From assembly GCF_001509585.1 (NCBI RefSeq), contig NZ_LNCI01000001.1, forward strand, positions 620,001 to 684,000: 64,000 bases of DNA. Reading direction: 5' to 3'. Shown piece by piece: positions 28,255 through 35,833 of this stretch. The first letter of the stretch is position 1. Every line of letters starts with the position of its first letter. Source of the DNA: Tropicimonas marinistellae (GTDB taxonomy: Bacteria; Pseudomonadota; Alphaproteobacteria; Rhodobacterales; Rhodobacteraceae). The position numbers were made by a program, and so were the translations under genes. The notes under the pieces are model-generated. The model worked only from the letters and a program-made list of their open reading frames with translations. It ran no database searches and was not told the DNA's origin.

Positions 28255-28629
28255 ATGCGCCTCATCAAACCTGTCTCTGCGATTGCTCTGGCCGCAATTA
28301 CGGCCGCTTGCGCCAATTCCGGCGCCAATTACCAGCCCGTTATCGACGGCGCGGTTGGCCCGAACTACTCCAGCGATCTGGCCCAATGCCAGGCGCTCGC
28401 CTCGCAGCAGGGGGCCTTCGACAGCAATACCGGCGGCAACATGCTGGCCGGTGCCGCCATCGCCGGCGGCTCGACCGCCGTGTTCAACAACAAGGGCACC
28501 AACGCGCGCGACGCCGCCCTGCTCGGCGCGGCCGCCGGTGCCACCGCCGGGGCGCTCCAGCAGCAGTCCAACAAGGAAACCATCATCCGCAACTGCATGC
28601 GTCAGCGCGGCTACAACGTCGTCGGCTGA
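28255..28629 (+). CDS. Glycine-zipper lipoprotein
   Basis: A 124-residue protein starting MRLIKPVSAIALAAITAAC with a lipobox ending at Cys19. The middle carries two Gly/Ala-rich hydrophobic stretches, NMLAGAAIAGGSTAVF and AALLGAAAGATAGALQ, forming a glycine-zipper pattern as in SlyB/YmgG-like envelope proteins. The C-terminal ETIIRNCMRQRGYNVVG is typical of this group. It is expected in the outer membrane, with a structural role inferred from the family. A hairpin follows the stop. Confidence 0.78.
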   Translation: MRLIKPVSAIALAAITAACANSGANYQPVIDGAVGPNYSSDLAQCQALASQQGAFDSNTGGNMLAGAAIAGGSTAVFNNKGTNARDAALLGAAAGATAGALQQQSNKETIIRNCMRQRGYNVVG

Positions 28630-28638
28630 TCGGCCTTC

Positions 28639-28663
28639 GCCCCCGCCCCGCGCGGGCGGGGGC
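28639..28663 (+). terminator. Hairpin after the glycine-zipper gene
   Basis: GCCCCCGCCC at 28639-28648 pairs perfectly with GGGCGGGGGC at 28654-28663 (10 bp, loop of 5). It begins 10 bases after the stop codon. It has no clear T tract. Confidence 0.5.
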
Positions 28664-28757
28664 CCCCCGGCTCAGGCCTGTATCGAAGGTCGCGCCGTTC
28701 GCGTTTTCCCAAAACACCCAGCATGACCGACACGGCCCTGCAGGCCGCGCGACAGGT

Positions 28758-29657
28758 CTACCGCATTTCGCCGGTCGCCACCCAATGCGCGCAGTCTTCG
28801 CCCAGTTCGGCCAGCGCTCTTGCCTCGTACCGGGCGTTGTCCTCGGGAGTCAGCGTGTCGCGCCAGCGCCCATTGGTGCCCTTGTTGATGAAGTCGCGGC
28901 CTCCGGCCTTCAAGGGCAGGTCCGGAAACATCGTATCCGCATGTTTCTTCATGTGATCGAAACTCACGTGTTCGAGCACCTTGCGCAAAAGGTCCGCGTC
29001 CAGGTCGATATCCAGAAATTCAGCGAGGCGTCGCACCTGCCCGGCAAGGTCGTCCTTCAGGTTCTGAAAATGCAGCAGGAACACGTTCGGAAGCGCGCGC
29101 GCTTCCCACCAGCCGCGCGTGACATCGAAGAATTCCGCCCCCATGAAGGAGCTGGTATCGAGCCAATCGTGGAAATAGGCTCGAAGATCCTCGGTGGGCC
29201 GTTCAAGCGGCAGGCCCGCGGCACTCGGGCTGCTGTTCAGCATTTCGTAGAAGCCATCGACGGAATTGAAGAGATGGTTGTGCGTGCTCCACGCCACGTC
29301 TCTTCCGTCCCGCGACACGTGCACGTACTTGGCCTTCGGAGAAATCCCCATCGCGTCGATTGGCAGGTGCGACTTGAGCACGCGGCGATGCGTCTGCGCC
29401 GCGACCGCCTCCAGACGGCCCTCCTGGCCGAAGCCGCAATCAATCCAGCGGCATATGTTGTTCACACGCGGCGCCTCCGGCGCACCGTGGAGGAGTTGCA
29501 CCAGAATGGCCTGGGTCCAGGTCGTCCCGCTCTTGCCATAGGTATTCACCACGACATCGCCATCACGAAACTCGAACCCGTTCCATTGCGTTGAGTCGAG
29601 CAACGGTGTCACCAGTTCCCGTGTCTTTCCCGGCAGATCGAAATCCCCCTCGGCCAT
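28758..29657 (-). CDS. Sulfotransferase (cytosolic SULT-like)
   Basis: A 299-residue sulfotransferase of the Sulfotransfer_1 type. The PAPS 5' loop is YGKSGTTWTQAIL near residue 40 and the 3'-phosphate site is VHVSRDGRDVAWSTHNHLF. The C-terminal region has KKHADTMFPD and the GDWRN-like INKGTNGRWRD, as in enzymes that sulfate small alcohols or phenols. The ATG at 29657 is preceded by AAGGAAGGA; the longer frame is less likely. It differs clearly from the sulfotransferase in the polysaccharide locus, so its acceptor is probably a small molecule, which is inference. Confidence 0.85.
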   Translation of the reverse strand: MAEGDFDLPGKTRELVTPLLDSTQWNGFEFRDGDVVVNTYGKSGTTWTQAILVQLLHGAPEAPRVNNICRWIDCGFGQEGRLEAVAAQTHRRVLKSHLPIDAMGISPKAKYVHVSRDGRDVAWSTHNHLFNSVDGFYEMLNSSPSAAGLPLERPTEDLRAYFHDWLDTSSFMGAEFFDVTRGWWEARALPNVFLLHFQNLKDDLAGQVRRLAEFLDIDLDADLLRKVLEHVSFDHMKKHADTMFPDLPLKAGGRDFINKGTNGRWRDTLTPEDNARYEARALAELGEDCAHWVATGEMR

Positions 29658-30014
29658 GGCGCGTTCCTTCCTTGGGATACCTTCAGCGGCGAAACGAATT
29701 CGCCAATACTGGGGGGCGCCGGTAAATCTGTCGAGGGACTTTCCGTGTCCAGGGGGCTCTTCAGGACACCAATCCGTCAGCGGCTGCGTCGTTTGCAAGC
29801 CGACGTCCCGACCGGCAGATCGGCCATGATCCTCTCATATCGGCGGGCAGTCGGATCGGACGAACTGGCCCCGGCGGTCACGGTTGCGGTCGGGCGGTTT
29901 GCAGCGCGCGGGGCGACGATGTTTGGCGTACAGGAGTTTGACCCAGATCAACGACTCAAAGATACATGGGCAATACATCTTCGGGCGATCCGCAGCCAAT
30001 GCCCCGGAGGAAAC
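29658..30014. other. Intergenic region upstream of the second sulfotransferase
   Basis: 357 bases with no supported gene. It should hold divergent promoters for the sulfotransferase and the mini membrane protein at 30015. The open frame across it has no ribosome site or recognisable content. Confidence 0.45.
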
Positions 30015-30191
30015 ATGTTCCGCCTCGCCCTTCTGCTCTTCGTCGTGATCGGCGCCTCGATCGCCGGAATCTTCATCGTCGCCGCGCTCGTCGCGGGCTT
30101 CGACACCCAGGCGCCCATTGTCTGGGCCGCCGCGCTCGGCTTCGCCGTCGCGGTTCCGGTGAGTTACGTCGTGGCGCAGAAGCTCGCCTGA
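30015..30191 (+). CDS. Mini membrane protein (often labelled CTP synthetase in Rhodobacterales)
   Basis: A 58-residue protein with two predicted membrane helices, MFRLALLLFVVIGASIAGIF and a second from about residue 34 (WAAALGFAVAVPVSYVV), ending AQKLA. CGGAGGAAAC gives a clear ribosome site. I recall database entries for such proteins carrying the name CTP synthetase, which cannot be right for 58 hydrophobic residues. A paralogue lies at 32573-32755 with the same length, helix spacing and C-terminal A-(Q/K)-K-L. Function unknown. Confidence 0.7.
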   Translation: MFRLALLLFVVIGASIAGIFIVAALVAGFDTQAPIVWAAALGFAVAVPVSYVVAQKLA

Positions 30192-30195
30192 GCCC

Positions 30196-30330
30196 TCACA
30201 TCCGGTTCTGGACCGTCCGTGCGCTGTCGGAGACGAAGTCGCCGGCATTGGAGATGTCTTGCCCCGCGCCCTGAACGGTGGCGCAGCCAGCAAGGGTCAG
30301 GAGCAGGAGCGGCAGGATCAGACGTTTCAT
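30196..30330 (-). CDS. Entericidin A/B-like small lipoprotein
   Basis: A 44-residue ORF reading MKRLILPLLLLTLAGC, then ATVQGAGQDISNAGD and ending SARTVQNRM. It has a lipoprotein signal with lipobox LAGC (Cys16). The mature part AGQDIS(N/K)AGD is the hallmark of the entericidin EcnA/EcnB family, small cell-envelope lipoproteins first described as a toxin/antidote pair in enterobacteria. Only one member is found here, with no EcnA/B pair next to it. The stop lies 4 bases from the stop of the convergent mini membrane protein gene. Confidence 0.82.
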   Translation of the reverse strand: MKRLILPLLLLTLAGCATVQGAGQDISNAGDFVSDSARTVQNRM

Positions 30331-30400
30331 GCGAGAGGCTCTCCGGGTCGTGGTTTCGGCGGCGCAATCTAGGGCCCGCCCGAGCCGGTTGCAAGCCGCC

Positions 30401-30700
30401 TCACAGACCGCTGATGGTCGGACCGTCGAAGCTGCGCCCAGCCTCCTGCGCGGCGGCGTAGCGGCAGGCGATATCGTCCTGTTCGGCCCGCAGGTTCGCC
30501 AGCGAATGACCGTCGAAGCGTTCCACCATCGTAAGGTCGCGCATCGAGACCACGGCGCAATAGGGCTTGCCGTGACGGGTCAGCACGAGCCGCATCGGGA
30601 TGTTGACGACCTGGGGCAGCATCATCGCGATATTGGTGCGGAACTGCGTGACCGGGATCATCTCGGAACGGATATGGGGGGTGGGGCTCAGGATCGACAT
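30401..30700 (-). CDS. Phd/YefM-like antitoxin (orphan)
   Basis: A 99-residue protein whose N-terminal half matches Phd/YefM DNA-binding antitoxins: IPVTQFRTNIAMMLPQV, then LVLTRHGKPYCAVVSMRDL. In classical systems this domain dimerises on operator DNA and the C-terminus binds a toxin. No RelE- or Doc-like toxin gene is adjacent on either side (an entericidin and a membrane protein flank it), so it appears to be an orphan that may act as a plain regulator. Upstream, 30767-30904 holds a cluster of direct repeats that could be its operator. Confidence 0.7.
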   Translation of the reverse strand: MSILSPTPHIRSEMIPVTQFRTNIAMMLPQVVNIPMRLVLTRHGKPYCAVVSMRDLTMVERFDGHSLANLRAEQDDIACRYAAAQEAGRSFDGPTISGL

Positions 30701-30766
30701 GGGCGCAGCAAATCACGGCCAGGTGAAAGCGGCGTTGCCGGGGCGCGCGGTGGGTGTTGCGTACAT

Positions 30767-30904
30767 TTCCGGTCGTTTGTTCCGGTCGTTTCGGTCGTTT
30801 TCGGCGGAATCCGGCCGAAATGCCGGGGTCTGGGCGAAAACGACCGCTTTGCCGATGAAAAAGACCGTGCATTTGGTCGTTTCAAGGGGTGGTTCCGGTC
30901 GTTT
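30767..30904. repeat. Direct-repeat cluster TTCCGGTCGTTT
   Basis: Exact copies of TTCCGGTCGTTT start at 30767, 30780 and 30893. Shorter copies of the core GGTCGTTT lie at 30793-30800 and 30875-30882, and an inverted AAACGACC lies at 30837-30844 or adjoining bases. The first two full copies are 13 bases apart. The cluster is upstream of the antitoxin-like gene and after the end of the gene at 30920. It may be an operator array or a local duplication. Confidence 0.75.
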
Positions 30905-30919
30905 TGACCGGATCGTTTG

Positions 30920-31294
30920 TCAAAGGCGGCCGCTCCAGGCCATCCAGACGATCAATGCCGCGGCGATCAGCAGCAGGTTGAAGGCGAGCGGCGCGACGAT
31001 GCCCAGAATCCGGCCCTTGCGCCGGTCGGCCGGGTCTATCGTGTCGAGGTGATTGCGCAAATGCGCCTGTGCCCGGTTCAATCTCTCGCCGTCGATCTGC
31101 CGCGAGAGCTTCGGGTGCTGCGCGAGTTTTTCCATTTCTACCAGATAGTTGGCGTCCTTGCGTACGGCCCTTGGCAGCAGCCGTCCGGCACGGCGCAACT
31201 TCACCTCCAACTGGTCCTCACCGCCAACGCCGAGTTTCTCGCGCATCAGAACGGCGAGGGCGGCATTGGTCTCGGATAGGGCAGTCTGGTTCAT
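30920..31294 (-). CDS. Conserved-looking membrane-anchored protein
   Basis: A 124-residue protein. Residues 1-95 are charged and helical (AALAVLMREKLGVGGEDQ, later LSRQIDGERLNRAQAHLRNHLD). A single hydrophobic segment near the C-terminus, VAPLAFNLLLIAAALIVWMA, should anchor it in the membrane with a short tail. It has no signal peptide and no enzyme motif. I recall similar alphaproteobacterial proteins without an assigned role. It is divergent from the hydrolase at 31378. Confidence 0.65.
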   Translation of the reverse strand: MNQTALSETNAALAVLMREKLGVGGEDQLEVKLRRAGRLLPRAVRKDANYLVEMEKLAQHPKLSRQIDGERLNRAQAHLRNHLDTIDPADRRKGRILGIVAPLAFNLLLIAAALIVWMAWSGRL

Positions 31295-31377
31295 GGCGGT
31301 GTTCTACCGCGTTGATCCCTGCCCGAAAACAGGCAATCAACAAGGAGCCCCAACCCTCAGGATTCGCTTGTAAAACC

Positions 31378-32139
31378 ATGCTCGCCACCTATCGCTACGG
31401 CCCCGAGGAGGGTCTGCCGCTGCTGATCGTCCATGGCCTCTTCGGTTCGGCCCGCAACTGGGGTGTGATCGCAAAACGCCTGAGTGTCGACCGGCCCGTG
31501 ATCACAGTCGACATGCGCAACCACGGCGAGAGCTTCCGGGCGGAGGCGAACGGCTACGAAGAGATGGCGGCGGATCTCGCGCAAGTCATTGAGGAAAATG
31601 GAGGAAAGGTCGACGCGCTCGGTCACTCTATGGGTGGGAAGTCGGTCATGATGCTGGCGCTTACCCGGCCCGACCTGCTGCGTCGCCTGGTCGTCGCCGA
31701 CATTGCGCCGGTCGCCTACAGTCACACCCAGCTCCACCTGATCGAAGCCATGCAGGAGCTGGATATCGAGGGTCTACGCAAGCGCAGCGACGCCGACCGC
31801 GCATTGCAGCGCGACGTGGCCGACGCACAGATCCGCGCCTTCCTTCTCCAGTCCCTGGACCTGAAGAAAACCCCCGCGAAATGGCGGCTCAACCTCGATG
31901 TACTGGCGGAGGAGATGGACAAGATACTTGGCTGGCCGGAGGTCGACGGGCGTTTCGACGGCCCGGCCCTGTTCTTGTCGGGGGCGGAATCCGATTACGT
32001 AAAGGCCGAGTACAGGGCTGAAATAAAACGCCTTTTCCCGTCGGCGCGCTTTGCCAAAATCCCCGGCGCCGGACACTGGCTCCACGCGGACCGGCCACGG
32101 GAGTTCGAAGCGACCGTCGCCGTCTACGTCAGCATCTGA
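31378..32139 (+). CDS. Alpha/beta-fold hydrolase (YbfF-like)
   Basis: A 253-residue alpha/beta hydrolase. Early motifs are LLIVHGLFGSARNWG (oxyanion region) and VDMRNHGES. The nucleophile elbow is GHSMGGKSV, and the late His is in IPGAGHWLHADRP. The FGSARNWG and NHGES phrases are typical of the YbfF/ABHD11 group of esterases. The substrate cannot be told. The ATG at 31378 lacks a close Shine-Dalgarno, though CAAGGAGC lies about 30 bases upstream, so the start is less certain than the family. Confidence 0.83.
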   Translation: MLATYRYGPEEGLPLLIVHGLFGSARNWGVIAKRLSVDRPVITVDMRNHGESFRAEANGYEEMAADLAQVIEENGGKVDALGHSMGGKSVMMLALTRPDLLRRLVVADIAPVAYSHTQLHLIEAMQELDIEGLRKRSDADRALQRDVADAQIRAFLLQSLDLKKTPAKWRLNLDVLAEEMDKILGWPEVDGRFDGPALFLSGAESDYVKAEYRAEIKRLFPSARFAKIPGAGHWLHADRPREFEATVAVYVSI

Positions 32140-32252
32140 GGTTTCCGCTACGTCATATTTTTGCCGCATGTCACCTTGATCATAATCAATGACGTGGCGT
32201 CAAATACTGTGCTAACACTCACTCAGTGGATCAGCCGAAAGGGGAGGATAGG

Positions 32253-32528
32253 ATGATCACACTCGACGATATCGAGGACATGAACTGTCTCTCGAGGGAC
32301 GAGATCGCGGCTATCGCCGAGCACGAACACATCGGGGATTTCGATGCCTCGATGCTTGCCGAGTACCTGATGCACATGCCGAAAGGTGCGCAGAAGGTAC
32401 AGCAGATGATTTGCGACGACATGCGCGTGGCAATGCGGAAGGACGACGTGGCGCATGCCAAGAGCCTTTTCCGCACGCTGCAACATTTCATCAAGGATCA
32501 TCCGGAGGCCGTGCGCGGGGTCGCATGA
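32253..32528 (+). CDS. Conserved-looking protein of 91 residues
   Basis: A soluble, His- and Met-rich helical protein starting MITLDDIEDMNCLSRDEI with EHEHIGDFDASMLAEYLMHM in the middle and a C-terminal LFRTLQHFIKDHPEA. The ATG at 32253 follows AAAGGGGAGGA. I recall related short proteins in Rhodobacteraceae with no known function. The clustered His and Glu residues could bind a metal, which is only a suggestion. Confidence 0.62.
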   Translation: MITLDDIEDMNCLSRDEIAAIAEHEHIGDFDASMLAEYLMHMPKGAQKVQQMICDDMRVAMRKDDVAHAKSLFRTLQHFIKDHPEAVRGVA

Positions 32529-32572
32529 CATCATCTATCAAGTTGTTTTCCAACAACTTCTCTGAGGGAGAT

Positions 32573-32755
32573 TCATCCCTCGTGAAGTTTCTTCGCAATC
32601 AGCCACGCCGCCGGAATGCCGAGGAGCAACCCGCCGACGATGGCTGCGACAATGGCCGTCGCGGAGACGAAGCCCAACACAAGAGCGGCGACGATACCAA
32701 CGCCCATCAAGACGGTGGAGGCGAGCGCGTGGATCAAGAGCGTCAGTCGCAACAT
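32573..32755 (-). CDS. Mini membrane protein, paralogue of the one at 30015
   Basis: A 60-residue protein with two predicted membrane helices: LTLLIHALASTVLMGVGIVA and a second containing VGGLLLGIPAAWLI, ending AKKLHEG. It lines up end to end with the 58-residue protein at 30015-30191 (shared M-x-RL-x-LL start, VAALV-x-GF centre and A-x-KL end). The two genes lie 2.4 kb apart in opposite orientation. No enzyme motif is present. Such proteins are sometimes named CTP synthetase in databases, which is not supported by the sequence. Confidence 0.65.
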   Translation of the reverse strand: MLRLTLLIHALASTVLMGVGIVAALVLGFVSATAIVAAIVGGLLLGIPAAWLIAKKLHEG

Positions 32756-32865
32756 GCTATGGCCCTTTCAGCGAGAAGACAGGTGGCCGGATAACGGCCG
32801 CTTTGTCGGTCCGCCTTGATTCGTATCAAGAAGCGGTAGCGAAGATACGTCTTTCTCCGGGGCAT

Positions 32866-34110
32866 TCATTCCTCGGGGACGGGCGGTGGTGCGCCGCCGG
32901 CAAAATGGTTCTCCTCGGTATAGCTGCAAGGGGCTTCCTGCATCTCCAGATGCAGGCCGGTACCGTTCCATGGGTGCGCCCGTGCTAGTGCTTCGTCCAC
33001 GTCGATGCCGAGGCCAGGTGCCTCCGGCGGGATGAGGTATCCGGCATCGAACGAAATCGTATCGCCGATCAACGCGCGGTGGAACGGGCCGCCCGTCTCA
33101 ATAGTCTCTACCATCAGCAAGTTGGGTAGCGTCGTCGCCAAATGCACGTTTGCGGCCCACTCAACTGGGCCGGCATAGAGATGTGGCGCGACCTGAGCGT
33201 TGTAGACCTCCGCCATCGCCGAGATCTTCTTCGCCTCCCACAGGCCGCCGACCCGCCCGGTGGCCGGTTGCAGGATCGATGCGGCACCATTGCGAAGCAC
33301 GGGCGCGAACTCCGCCTTGGTTGTCAGGCGCTCGCCAGCCGCAACGGGAATCGATGTGGCCGCCGCCACGCGTGCCATGGCCCCCACGTTGTCAGGAGGG
33401 ACGGGCTCTTCGAACCAAAGCGGTTGGTACGGCTCCAGCGCCTTTGCCATGCGGATCGCGCCGCCGGTGGAGAATTGTCCATGGGTTCCGAAAAGAAGAT
33501 CCGCCCGGTCGCCTACCGCGTCCCGAATTGCGGCACAGAACGCCACGGACCGTTCGATGTCCGACAGCGCGGGCTGGTGGCCTCCGCGGACGGTATATGG
33601 CCCGGCGGGATCGAACTTGACGGCGGTGAAGCCCTGAGCGACACGCGCTTCGGCGGCGCGCGCGGCAGCGTTCTGATCGACCCAGAAGTCGGGAAGCGGA
33701 TCGTTCGGACCGGGATACAGGTAGGTATAGGCGCGCAATCGATCGTTCATCCGACCGCCGAGCAACGCCCAAACGGGACGTTCGCGAGCTTTGCCGAGGA
33801 TGTCCCAACAGGCGATTTCCAAGCCGGAGAACGCGCCCATTACCGTCGGATCGGGTCGTTGGGTGAATCCGGAAGAGTAGGTGCGGCGGAACATCAGTTC
33901 GATGTTCTCGGGGTTTTCCCCGGCCATGTGGCGTTCGAAGACGTCACGGATAACTGCCTGCATCGCCTCCGGCCCAACCGCAGCGGCATAGACCTCCCCC
34001 CAACCCGTAATGCCGCAGGCGGTGGTCAATTTGACGAAGATCCAATAGCGCCCGCCCCAGCCGGGCGGCGGCGGAGCGGTAATCAGAATGTCGAGATCTG
34101 CCAGTTTCAT
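32866..34110 (-). CDS. Mandelate racemase/muconate lactonizing enzyme superfamily member
   Basis: A 414-residue enolase-superfamily protein. The N-terminal cap covers about residues 1-120 (GWGEVYAAAVGPEAMQ, GLEIACWDILGKARERPVW). The barrel has the acid-base Lys region FTAVKFDPAGPY, then metal ligands around DLLFGTHGQF, WFEEPVPPDN and AAGERL, and late His in QVAPHLYAGP. These suggest a sugar-acid dehydratase of the galactonate-dehydratase-like group, but the substrate is not certain. It lies at the far end of the 33-40 kb cluster, separated from it by a small plus-strand gene. Confidence 0.83.
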   Translation of the reverse strand: MKLADLDILITAPPPPGWGGRYWIFVKLTTACGITGWGEVYAAAVGPEAMQAVIRDVFERHMAGENPENIELMFRRTYSSGFTQRPDPTVMGAFSGLEIACWDILGKARERPVWALLGGRMNDRLRAYTYLYPGPNDPLPDFWVDQNAAARAAEARVAQGFTAVKFDPAGPYTVRGGHQPALSDIERSVAFCAAIRDAVGDRADLLFGTHGQFSTGGAIRMAKALEPYQPLWFEEPVPPDNVGAMARVAAATSIPVAAGERLTTKAEFAPVLRNGAASILQPATGRVGGLWEAKKISAMAEVYNAQVAPHLYAGPVEWAANVHLATTLPNLLMVETIETGGPFHRALIGDTISFDAGYLIPPEAPGLGIDVDEALARAHPWNGTGLHLEMQEAPCSYTEENHFAGGAPPPVPEE

Positions 34111-34379
34111 GGGCTGTTCCGGTGATGTTTCAGGCGTGCCTCATTGGCGGGGGAGCGTGTCTTTTCGTTTATAACGGCGACGTCCGGGCGCGGCGCGGAA
34201 TACCCGCCAGTTCCTTGGTCGGGAACGCCGCCCAGTGGGTAAGGGAAGTCGTCGAACATGGACCGAGCCTAGGAGGCGAAGCCGCTGCGGCGCAATGGAA
34301 AACGCCGGGCCAATGGCGTCGCATCCCCTTGAGACCGGGGCGCCTGGATGCCTAGATAGGCGATGAGGAGGACCGAGCT

Positions 34380-34640
34380 ATGCCATTGAAAGACATCGCC
34401 CACCAAGCGCTTGAGGAAATCAAGGCGATCGAGGGAACCGGGGTCACGGATGGACATGAGGCGGAGATCCTGGCCGCCATCGACAAGGCCATGCATGCCG
34501 CAATGGAGGTGTGTTGCCGGGAGAACGCAGAAATCGTCGAACAACATCTCTCCCACGCGACCGGGGTGGCCGAACAGATCAATGAGGCAGCTGACCGTCG
34601 CCGCACGTTGATGGTCGCGAACTTGTCGGCCATGCGGTAG
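34380..34640 (+). CDS. Small hypothetical helical protein (86 residues)
   Basis: An 86-residue acidic helical protein: MPLKDIAHQALEEIKAIEG, DKAMHAAMEVCCRENAEI and HLSHATGVAEQINEAADR. GAGGAGGACC precedes the ATG at good spacing, supporting a real gene. It contains a vicinal Cys pair and no signal or membrane segment. I do not recognise a family. It interrupts a run of minus-strand catabolic genes. Confidence 0.5.
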   Translation: MPLKDIAHQALEEIKAIEGTGVTDGHEAEILAAIDKAMHAAMEVCCRENAEIVEQHLSHATGVAEQINEAADRRRTLMVANLSAMR

Positions 34641-34718
34641 GCCGTGCGAACGCTCGGTTGGCGCGGATGCCCGTCGTCAAGCGAGCTTGAGCCGCCGCCA
34701 GCTTGCGGGTGACCGGGG

Positions 34719-35801
34719 TCAGAAGACGACGACGTTTCGGCGCGCGCCGCCGGCGCGGGTATCGGCAATGGCCTCGTTGATCCGGTCCAAAGACCAGCGG
34801 CCGGAGACGAGTTCGTCCAACAGCAGGCGGCCTTGTGAATAGAGGTCGATCATCCAGGGTATGTCACGGGCCAGCACAACGTCGCCCATCTTGGAGCCGG
34901 TGATGCTCTGTCCAAGGGCGGCCAGCATGGCGGGTTCGTATTCCGCCATCTGACCCGTGTGCGGCATTCCAACAAGCACCGTCTTTCCGCGCCGACCCAT
35001 GTGCGAGAGGGCGGTGTGATACGCGGCGATCGCGCCGGTGCAGATCAGGACCGTATCGGCTCCGCGGGGCGCGACCGCGCGCATTTTGGCGGCGACGTCG
35101 GGGTCGTCAGCGCTGATCCCGTCCGTAGCCCCGAACTGGCGCGCCGCTGCGAGTTTTTCCTCCGAGAGGTCGATGGCAACGATGCGTACAGCGCCCGCAA
35201 TGCGCGCACCCTGTATGGCGTTGAGCCCGACGCCACCGGCGCCGACGATCACCACGGTCTGGCCCGGGCGCACGGCTGCCGTGTTCACCGCCGCGCCGAC
35301 GCCGGTTATCACGCCACAGGAAAGCAGGCAGGCACATTCCGCCGGGATCCCGTCCGGAACGGCGATAACCTGACTTGCGTGCACTGTCACGGCCTCTGCA
35401 AAGGCGCCGCAATTCATCGCGTTGAGCACGAGCGTCCCGTTGCTGTCGCGCAGCGGCCCCGTTTCGGGATCGGGTGCCGTCTCGCAATGGGACGGTTGGC
35501 CGGTGTTACAGTTTCGGCAGTGATTGCAGGCGCGGATCAGCGTGACCAGCACGCGGTCGCCTAATGCGACGGTGTGGACTTGCGAACCAATGGCCGTGAC
35601 GCGGCCGACGCCTTCATGCCCGTAGACCGCCGGAAGCCGCCCTTGCCAGCCTCCGTCGATAAAGGAGATGTCGGAGTGGCAGATCGCCACCGCTTCCATC
35701 CTGACCTGCACGTCGGCCGGGCCGGGCGCGGCGAGCGAGAGCGTTTCGATGGACAGAGGAGCGCCGACAGCGCGACACACGGCAGCTCGGATTTCTTGCA
35801 T
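34719..35801 (-). CDS. Zinc-dependent alcohol dehydrogenase
   Basis: A 360-residue class III-like zinc alcohol dehydrogenase. Catalytic zinc ligands lie in VAICHSD and the GHEGVG motif; the structural zinc site is ACNHCRNCNTGQPSHC; the NAD-binding motif is VIVGAGGVGLNAIQG. It begins MQEIRAAVCRAVGAPLSIE. The frame is open far upstream, but that part overlaps the MFS gene in another frame. It lies 32 bases after the MFS transporter, suggesting one transcript. The likely reaction is oxidation of an alcohol intermediate with NAD; the substrate is unknown. Confidence 0.88.
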   Translation of the reverse strand: MQEIRAAVCRAVGAPLSIETLSLAAPGPADVQVRMEAVAICHSDISFIDGGWQGRLPAVYGHEGVGRVTAIGSQVHTVALGDRVLVTLIRACNHCRNCNTGQPSHCETAPDPETGPLRDSNGTLVLNAMNCGAFAEAVTVHASQVIAVPDGIPAECACLLSCGVITGVGAAVNTAAVRPGQTVVIVGAGGVGLNAIQGARIAGAVRIVAIDLSEEKLAAARQFGATDGISADDPDVAAKMRAVAPRGADTVLICTGAIAAYHTALSHMGRRGKTVLVGMPHTGQMAEYEPAMLAALGQSITGSKMGDVVLARDIPWMIDLYSQGRLLLDELVSGRWSLDRINEAIADTRAGGARRNVVVF

Positions 35802-35833
35802 TGGGATTTCCTGCGTGACCCTTTCGGGCAGCG

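Noticed and set aside
30196-30700. Entericidin and Phd/YefM genes as one toxin-antitoxin system
   Set aside because: The peptide is a lipoprotein of a different family, the genes do not overlap, and nothing in the sequence links the two products.
34122-34355. 77-residue plus-strand frame near the racemase-like gene
   Set aside because: No ribosome site and no sensible protein pattern; the next frame at 34380 is much better supported.
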